Assembly: GCF_004342725.1 (NCBI RefSeq)
Contig: NZ_SMCP01000013.1
Location: 1-64,000 of the forward strand
DNA from: Testudinibacter aquarius
GTDB taxonomy: Bacteria; Pseudomonadota; Gammaproteobacteria; Enterobacterales; Pasteurellaceae
DNA length: 64,000 bases
Direction of reading: 5' to 3'
In this document: positions 58,807 to 64,000 of the stretch, piece by piece
How the letters are laid out: the number at the start of each line of letters is the position of its first letter
Position numbering within the stretch: the first letter of the stretch is position 1
Position numbers and translations under genes: made by a program
The notes under the pieces: model-generated
Told to the model about the DNA's origin: nothing
What the model saw: only the letters and a program-made list of their open reading frames with translations
Database searches by the model: none

Positions 58807-59637
58807 TCAATTATTGCCACGATTAACAATAGAATTTATATACTGTAATGGTGGCAATTTATTTAATCTAGAGCGAGCTAATTCAATATTTAAATACTCT
58901 TCATAAATTAGTAATAATGCATCAAACCCTAATCTACTATCTGTTAATTCACCACTCACTAATTTAGTAAAGTCTTTTGAAAAATCCACATCAATCAATA
59001 TAGATTTATTAATTTGTATTTTATTTTTTTTACACAAATTTCTAGCAAAATCTATTGCAAGTTTATTATTACTACTAATCTCAATTGTTTTAATATCAAA
59101 CAGTAGATCAGATTTAAAATAATCAATAATATTTTGCTTTCTTTCCATTTTTTCATCTAAGCAGGCAAAACTAATAAATCCTGTCATCTTTTCAATCAAA
59201 ACCAACAGATAATCTGCCTCTGGGGAGAGAGCTTTTGGTAAACAAACAAAATCAAAATGAACATGTCCGATTTCTGTCGGAAGGGCATTTCTTGAAATTC
59301 GACCAACATCTTGCTTCTTGAGCACCCGACTGATACCTGCACGTGAGGCTTGCGAATTTATCAGCATTCTCACAGCCTCTACTAACTCATCAAGAGATAA
59401 ATTTAAGTGGCGGCGTAAATAGACCAATAAAATTTCCTGTTCTGCTGAAAGTGTTCTGCGTATTTTATTTGGGGTGTGCGAACGATCCCAAATATCAGAT
59501 CTATTCCGCCATTTTCTAATTGTTTGCAAGGAAACTCCCAACTCTTGTGCCAATTCATTTTCTGATTTGCTAGATTGTTGTATATAAGCACGAATTTTTG
59601 GTGTTGTAGTTGCATTCAGATGTAATTTAATATCCAT
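58807..59637 (-). CDS. Degenerate IS481-type transposase, probably a domesticated DNA-binding protein
   Basis: 276 residues. The first ~110 match IS481 transposases closely: a helix-turn-helix (ENELAQELGVSLQTIRKWRNR, about 27-47), SHTPNKIRRTLSAEQE and the LDELVEAVR..ASRAGISRVLKK block. The integrase-like half keeps the first Asp (GHVHFDFVCLP, Asp129). It has Ser189 in place of the second Asp (ISSNNK where TDNGK is expected) and lacks the NGxVERxN glutamate motif. It is therefore unlikely to transpose, yet the frame is open and no terminal repeats were seen. Convergent with the PTS operon by 1 bp. I infer a regulator role. The ATG at 59637 was chosen over an upstream TTG. Confidence 0.72.
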   Translation of the reverse strand: MDIKLHLNATTTPKIRAYIQQSSKSENELAQELGVSLQTIRKWRNRSDIWDRSHTPNKIRRTLSAEQEILLVYLRRHLNLSLDELVEAVRMLINSQASRAGISRVLKKQDVGRISRNALPTEIGHVHFDFVCLPKALSPEADYLLVLIEKMTGFISFACLDEKMERKQNIIDYFKSDLLFDIKTIEISSNNKLAIDFARNLCKKNKIQINKSILIDVDFSKDFTKLVSGELTDSRLGFDALLLIYEEYLNIELARSRLNKLPPLQYINSIVNRGNN

Positions 59638-59933
59638 ATATTTCAAACCAATTAATCAAATTGTTTTGCACAATATCAGATTTTAATTCGGCTTGCAGAA
59701 AGTTTTTCTACATTTATCATTTTTTGTACAATAACTATTACAATATTTGCGTTAGATCAAAGAAACTGCAAATCGATATGTGAAAAATCATTTATCAAAT
59801 CAATCAATTAAGTTATAAGTCCACCGCAAATACACCTAAAGAGGTAGTGAAATATTCTCGGATAGTTATCACTAATCAATCACTTATGCTAAAATCTGGC
59901 TTCATTTTTAAGGAATATTTATAAATTTGCGCC

Positions 59934-60581
59934 ATGTTTGAAAAAAACCGACTGACACTACACAATTTAAGCTGCCAACGCGGCGAAAAACGCCTGTTTG
60001 CTGCGTTTTCTGCTGTCTTCGAAAGCGGGCAATTTGTGCAGTTGGAAGGACACAATGGCATTGGGAAGACCAGCCTATTGCGGATTTTAACCACACTTTC
60101 ACAACCGTTGTCGGGAGAAGTGCGGTGGAACGAGTTGGATATTTTCAAATCGCGCGACAGCTATTTGGCACAGCTGCTGTATTTAGGGCATTCCAGTGGT
60201 GTGAAAAGTGAGTTGACCCCTTACCAAAATTTAAAATTTTATCAACAGATCAGCCCATGCAAAGCCGGTGAGGCGATTATTTGGCAGGCGTTGGAGCAAG
60301 TCGGGTTGTGTGGTTATGAGGAAAGTGCGGTCTATCGCCTGTCTGCCGGGCAACAAAAACGAGTGGCGCTGGCACGTTTATGGCTGAGCCAAGCACCCCT
60401 GTGGATTTTAGACGAGCCGTTTACAGCGATCGACAAACAAGGACAACAACAGCTGACCGCACTTTTTGAACAGCACTGCCACCAAGGGGGAATCGTGATC
60501 TTGACCAGCCATCAAGCGCTTGAAAGTAAGCGCTTACTACGATTGTCAATGCAGCCCTTCAAAAGTGATTGTCAAGACTGA
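59934..60581 (+). CDS. ccmA: Cytochrome c maturation ATPase CcmA
   Basis: ABC ATPase of the CcmABCD complex that releases heme-loaded CcmE, 215 residues. Walker [13 protein letters not shown], signature [15 protein letters not shown] and Walker [13 protein letters not shown] are complete. First gene of the ccm operon. The 296-bp gap upstream (59638-59933) holds the promoters of this operon and of the divergent IS481-like gene; I could not assign boxes. Uptake signals reappear from this gene on. Confidence 0.96.
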   Translation: MFEKNRLTLHNLSCQRGEKRLFAAFSAVFESGQFVQLEGHNGIGKTSLLRILTTLSQPLSGEVRWNELDIFKSRDSYLAQLLYLGHSSGVKSELTPYQNLKFYQQISPCKAGEAIIWQALEQVGLCGYEESAVYRLSAGQQKRVALARLWLSQAPLWILDEPFTAIDKQGQQQLTALFEQHCHQGGIVILTSHQALESKRLLRLSMQPFKSDCQD

Positions 60582-60614
60582 CGTGGTCAATCAGAGTAGA
60601 AAGGATAATCTGGA

Positions 60615-61277
60615 ATGATTTTTTTCCCTATCATCAAACGTGAATTAAAAATCGCTTGGCAAAAAAAGAGCGAGCTGTTGAATCCGTTATGGTTTTTTCT
60701 GCTGGTGATCACCCTGTTTCCACTGTTAATCGGCCCGGAGCCGGCATTGCTGACCCGCATTGCCCCGGGCATTGTTTGGGTTGCCGCACTGCTGTCGGCG
60801 TTATTGGCGTTTGAACGGCTGTTTGCCGATGATTTTCGTGATGGTTCGTTGGAGCAATTGATGCTATTGGCATACCCTTTACCGCTGACCATGTTGGCAA
60901 AAGTCTGCGCCCATTGGTTGCTGACGGCTGTTCCATTAATTCTGCTCTCACCGATTGCTGCGTTGCTGCTGTCATTGGAACCGACGGTTTGGTGGGCGCT
61001 GATTTTAACCCTGCTACTTGGCACGCCAACCTTGAGTGCCATTGGTGCTATCGGCGTGGCGTTGACGGTTGCGCTGCGCAAAGGCAGCGTCTTACTGAGT
61101 TTATTAGTGGTACCGTTAATTATTCCGGTATTAATTTTTTCCGCCTCAATTTTGGATGCGGCACAACTACAGCTTGATTACAGCGGACAGCTGGCTATTT
61201 TGGGCGCGATAATGGCGCTGAGTGTCAGTCTGGCACCTTTTGCCATTGCAGCAGCACTGCGTATCAGCCTTGATTAA
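60615..61277 (+). CDS. ccmB: Cytochrome c maturation permease CcmB
   Basis: Inner-membrane subunit of the CcmABCD complex, 220 residues with six hydrophobic spans. It starts MIFFPIIKRELKIAWQKKSELLNPLWFFLLV, and the conserved ERLFADDFRDGSLEQLMLLAYPL and LRKGSVLLSLLVVPLIIPVLIFS segments follow. AAAGGATAA lies upstream. 33 bp after ccmA. Confidence 0.95.
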   Translation: MIFFPIIKRELKIAWQKKSELLNPLWFFLLVITLFPLLIGPEPALLTRIAPGIVWVAALLSALLAFERLFADDFRDGSLEQLMLLAYPLPLTMLAKVCAHWLLTAVPLILLSPIAALLLSLEPTVWWALILTLLLGTPTLSAIGAIGVALTVALRKGSVLLSLLVVPLIIPVLIFSASILDAAQLQLDYSGQLAILGAIMALSVSLAPFAIAAALRISLD

Positions 61278-61310
61278 ATTTAAACTGAATAAAATGGAGT
61301 GAAATAGAGC

Positions 61311-62063
61311 ATGTGGAAATGGTTACACCCTTACGCTAAAGCCGAAACCCAATACCGCATCTGCGGCAACATTGCGCCCTATGCCGGCGTGTTCGCCTTG
61401 TTATTGCTGACTATTGCTTGGGTTTGGGGCTTGGCATTTGCCCCAGCCGACTATCAGCAGGGCAATGGCTTTCGAATGATTTATGTGCATGTTCCAGCCT
61501 CAATTTGGTCGATGGGAATCTATGCTTCCATGGCTGTTGCCGCTGCGGTCGGTTTGATTTGGCAGATTCGTCACGCCTACCTTTCAATGATCGCCATGGC
61601 ACCGATTGGGGCGGTATTAACCTTTCTTTCCCTTGCTACCGGTGCGATTTGGGGCAAGCCAATGTGGGGAACCTGGTGGGTTTGGGATGCCCGTTTAACC
61701 GCCTCATTAATCCTGTTTTTCTTATATCTCGGTATTTTAGCGCTGTATTCCGCCTTTCAGGATCGCCGCAGTGCTGCCAAAGCGGCTGCTGTCTTGACAT
61801 TGGTCGGGGTGGTAAATCTGCCGATTATCCACTTTTCGGTCGAGTGGTGGAACACCTTACATCAAGGCGCTACCATCACCAAATTTGAAAAGCCGTCAAT
61901 GGCAACGTCAATGTTGATTCCGTTGCTGCTTTCCATTTTGGGTTTTCTGTTTTTATCTTTATGGCTAACCCTGATCCGCTATCGCAATGTTTTACTGCAA
62001 GAAGAGCAAAAGCGTCCTTGGGTGCAGGCTTTGGCTAATCAATTTATTGGAGGGAAAAAATGA
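61311..62063 (+). CDS. ccmC: Heme handling protein CcmC
   Basis: Presents heme to CcmE at the periplasmic face, 250 residues with six spans. The tryptophan-rich heme motif WGKPMWGTWWVWDARLT (WWD domain) is intact. Flanking His ligands lie in RMIYVHVPASIW and NLPIIHFSVEWWNTLHQG. Its stop overlaps the ccmD start by 4 bp. Confidence 0.96.
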   Translation: MWKWLHPYAKAETQYRICGNIAPYAGVFALLLLTIAWVWGLAFAPADYQQGNGFRMIYVHVPASIWSMGIYASMAVAAAVGLIWQIRHAYLSMIAMAPIGAVLTFLSLATGAIWGKPMWGTWWVWDARLTASLILFFLYLGILALYSAFQDRRSAAKAAAVLTLVGVVNLPIIHFSVEWWNTLHQGATITKFEKPSMATSMLIPLLLSILGFLFLSLWLTLIRYRNVLLQEEQKRPWVQALANQFIGGKK

Positions 62064-62269
62064 CCCCGTTTTTCCAAACTTGGCAAGATTTTTTGAATAT
62101 GGGCGGCTACGGTTTCTATGTGTGGCTCTGTTATGGCGTTTCACTGCTGGCAATCGTGATACTAAGTGCGGTCAGCCTGAATGACAAAAAACGTTTACTG
62201 ACACAAATTGCTAAAGAACAAGCACGCCAGCAACGGATTCAACAAGCTCGACAAGGAGAACAGCAATGA
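62060..62269 (+). CDS. ccmD: Heme exporter small subunit CcmD
   Basis: Single-span protein of 69 residues. The [22 protein letters not shown] segment is the membrane helix with the conserved Tyr, followed by a basic, Gln-rich cytoplasmic tail. Overlaps ccmC and ccmE by 4 bp each. It completes the CcmABCD complex. Confidence 0.93.
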   Translation: MTPFFQTWQDFLNMGGYGFYVWLCYGVSLLAIVILSAVSLNDKKRLLTQIAKEQARQQRIQQARQGEQQ

Positions 62270-62835
62270 ACCCAAGACGCAAATCTCGCCTGAGTCTATT
62301 ACTGCTAGCGTTGCTCGGTGTTTCGATTGCCGTTGGTTTGATGCTGTATGCGCTGCGACAAAATATCGATCTCTTTTATACCCCGACTGAAGTGATTTAT
62401 GGCAAAGATCACAAAAGTGACACCAAACCACAACCGGGACAACGTTTGCGAATCGGTGGTATGGTGGTGGAAGGCACCGTGGTGCGCGATCCAAACAGCC
62501 TGAAAGTGCGGTTTGATCTCAATGACATCGGTCCCTCCGTGACAGTGGAATACGAAGGCATTTTGCCGGATCTGTTCCGTGAAGGGCAAGGCATTGTGGC
62601 GCAAGGGGTGTTGATTGATGAAAAAACCCTAAAAGCCCATGAAGTATTGGCAAAACACGACGAAAATTATGTACCGCCGGAGCTGGAAAGCCAAATGCAG
62701 AAAGTCCATCAACCGATGGGTGTTTCTGCCGCAGATTTGAAAAACGTTTCAGAAAAAGACCAGCAAAATATGGATAAATTTCAACAACATTTGCAACAAA
62801 CCATCGACGCCAATAAAACTGAGGCAACCAAATGA
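62266..62835 (+). CDS. ccmE: Heme chaperone CcmE
   Basis: Membrane-anchored periplasmic heme carrier of 189 residues. The N-terminal anchor is [24 protein letters not shown] and an OB-fold domain follows. The covalent heme site is His131 in [12 protein letters not shown], with the nearby Tyr of the HxxxY motif. The C-terminal tail is charged and probably flexible. Stop overlaps the ccmF start. Confidence 0.96.
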   Translation: MNPRRKSRLSLLLLALLGVSIAVGLMLYALRQNIDLFYTPTEVIYGKDHKSDTKPQPGQRLRIGGMVVEGTVVRDPNSLKVRFDLNDIGPSVTVEYEGILPDLFREGQGIVAQGVLIDEKTLKAHEVLAKHDENYVPPELESQMQKVHQPMGVSAADLKNVSEKDQQNMDKFQQHLQQTIDANKTEATK

Positions 62836-64000
62836 TCGCTGAACTAGGAAATTATGCACTGGCATTGTCTCTGGCGCTTGCTGTGCTGTTGACCGTGTTA
62901 CCGGCTTACGGCTGTCGCAACAATAATGCAACGCTGATGTCGCTGGCAAAACCGATGACATTCAGCCTGTTTTTCTGCCTGACGCTCTCTTTCACGGCAC
63001 TGGCGTATCTGTTTGCGATAAACGACTTCAGCGTTCAGTACATTGTTAATAACTCAAACACCACGTTGCCGCTGCACTATCGCTTATCGGCTGTTTGGGG
63101 ATCGCACGAAGGCTCGTTACTATTGTGGATCTGGCTGCTGTCACTGTGGGCGGCAGCGGTCGCTATTTTTAGCAAGAGCCTGCCGCAAGAAGCAATTGCA
63201 CGCGTGTTATCGGTAATGGGCTTGATCAGCATCGGTTTTTTGGTGTTTATTATTTTTACCTCTAACCCGTTTGACCGCACTTTCCCCGATTTTCCGGTCG
63301 ACGGTCGTGAATTGAATCCGTTGTTGCAAGACGTTGGCTTGATTTTTCACCCACCACTCCTGTATATGGGCTATGTCGGTTTTTCAGTGGCATTCGCCTT
63401 TGCAATCGCTGCCTTACTCGGCGGCACATTAGACACCGCTTGGGCACGCTGGTCACGCCCGTGGACACTGGCGGCATGGCTGTTTTTAACCCTTGGAATC
63501 GTACTCGGCTCTTGGTGGGCATATTACGAACTGGGCTGGGGCGGTTGGTGGTTCTGGGATCCGGTAGAAAATGCCTCCTTGATGCCATGGATTGCCGGCA
63601 CGGCGCTGATTCACTCTTTAGCAGTCACCGAAAAACGTGGCAGTTTCAAAGCGTGGACAGTATTATTGGCGATTTTGGCATTTTCACTGTGTTTGCTCGG
63701 CACATTTTTAGTCCGTTCCGGCATCTTGGTTTCAGTACACGCCTTTGCGTCTGATCCAACCAGAGGATTATATATTCTCGCCTATCTGGTCGTGGTCATC
63801 GGTGGCTCACTGGCGCTGTATGCCGTTAAAGGGCATCAAATCCGTTCGACCACTCACTACGAACGCTACTCGCGTGAAAGCCTGCTGCTGCTCAACAATG
63901 TGTTTTTGATGACCGCACTTTCGATTGTATTGATCGGCACCTTGCTGCCATTAGTACACAAACAATTAGGACTAGGCTCAATATCGGTCGGTGCGCCGTT
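62832..64000 (+). CDS. ccmF: Cytochrome c heme lyase subunit CcmF (partial, runs off the window)
   Basis: The first ~389 codons of CcmF are present; no stop occurs before the window end. The ATG overlaps the ccmE stop (ATGA). Many membrane spans are seen, with [13 protein letters not shown] and the heme-binding [18 protein letters not shown] (WWD domain) intact, then [15 protein letters not shown]. CcmF attaches heme to apocytochromes with CcmH. The family length is about 650, so about 260 residues are missing. Confidence 0.95.
   Translation, partial: MIAELGNYALALSLALAVLLTVLPAYGCRNNNATLMSLAKPMTFSLFFCLTLSFTALAYLFAINDFSVQYIVNNSNTTLPLHYRLSAVWGSHEGSLLLWIWLLSLWAAAVAIFSKSLPQEAIARVLSVMGLISIGFLVFIIFTSNPFDRTFPDFPVDGRELNPLLQDVGLIFHPPLLYMGYVGFSVAFAFAIAALLGGTLDTAWARWSRPWTLAAWLFLTLGIVLGSWWAYYELGWGGWWFWDPVENASLMPWIAGTALIHSLAVTEKRGSFKAWTVLLAILAFSLCLLGTFLVRSGILVSVHAFASDPTRGLYILAYLVVVIGGSLALYAVKGHQIRSTTHYERYSRESLLLLNNVFLMTALSIVLIGTLLPLVHKQLGLGSISVGAP

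Noticed and set aside
58807-59637. Active IS481 insertion sequence
   Set aside because: Second Asp and Glu of the catalytic triad are missing and no terminal inverted repeats or target duplication were seen around the gene.

Overview
The window is a chromosomal segment from a member of the Pasteurellaceae. The Haemophilus-type DNA uptake signal (AAGTGCGGT or its complement) occurs in and between almost all genes. Several gene orders match H. influenzae as I recall it: gltX next to an LTA-synthase-like gene, fbaA-pgk-RNase T2-ferredoxin, bcr-rsuA-maeB and rbsDACBKR. The genus cannot be fixed from the sequence alone.

Layout. 0-7 kb (minus strand) holds nucleoside salvage: the glycyl-radical pair yjjI-yjjW, the transporter nupC, then deoC-deoB-deoD. 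7-12 kb has a YczE-type membrane protein, tRNA-Ala(GGC), gltX, four identical tRNA-Val(TAC) genes and an LTA-synthase/PEtn-transferase-like protein. 12-21.4 kb is a complete histidine operon with promoter, His-rich leader peptide and attenuator. It is interrupted by two unrelated genes, a small lipoprotein and a Bro-N protein. 21.6-34.7 kb has the competence regulator sxy and the trehalose genes treB-treC with a maa-like acetyltransferase. A pyruvate:ferredoxin oxidoreductase and a GltD-like flavoprotein sit between these and treR; bcr and rsuA follow. 35-44.7 kb has maeB, sodA, fbaA, pgk, an RNase T2, a ferredoxin, a YfiF-type methyltransferase and pssA. 44.8-52.4 kb has an IS110 element followed by the ribose operon, whose rbsK and rbsR lie between inverted copies of an intergenic repeat. 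add and a small unknown gene follow.

Two regions stand out. First, the IS110 element (about 44811-46031) has inserted into one copy of a ~176-bp repeat whose uninterrupted sister copy lies at 48232-48407. Comparing the two gives the insertion point and a CT core. The 190-bp leader before the transposase folds on paper into a bridge RNA. One loop matches both halves of the occupied target and the other matches both ends of the element. Second, 54.1-59.7 kb is an AT-rich segment poor in uptake signals. It carries a tightly coupled operon encoding a Lac-family PTS (IIC, IIB, IIA as separate genes), a cytoplasmic glycosylasparaginase and an M17 aminopeptidase. A convergent gene encodes what looks like a catalytically dead IS481-type transposase, possibly now a regulator. 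I propose this is an uptake and breakdown system for glycoasparagines (GlcNAc-Asn or short glycopeptides). I know of no description of it.

The window ends in a cytochrome c maturation operon, ccmABCDE and a ccmF that runs off the edge. All functional calls are from reading the sequence; no database search or folding program was run.
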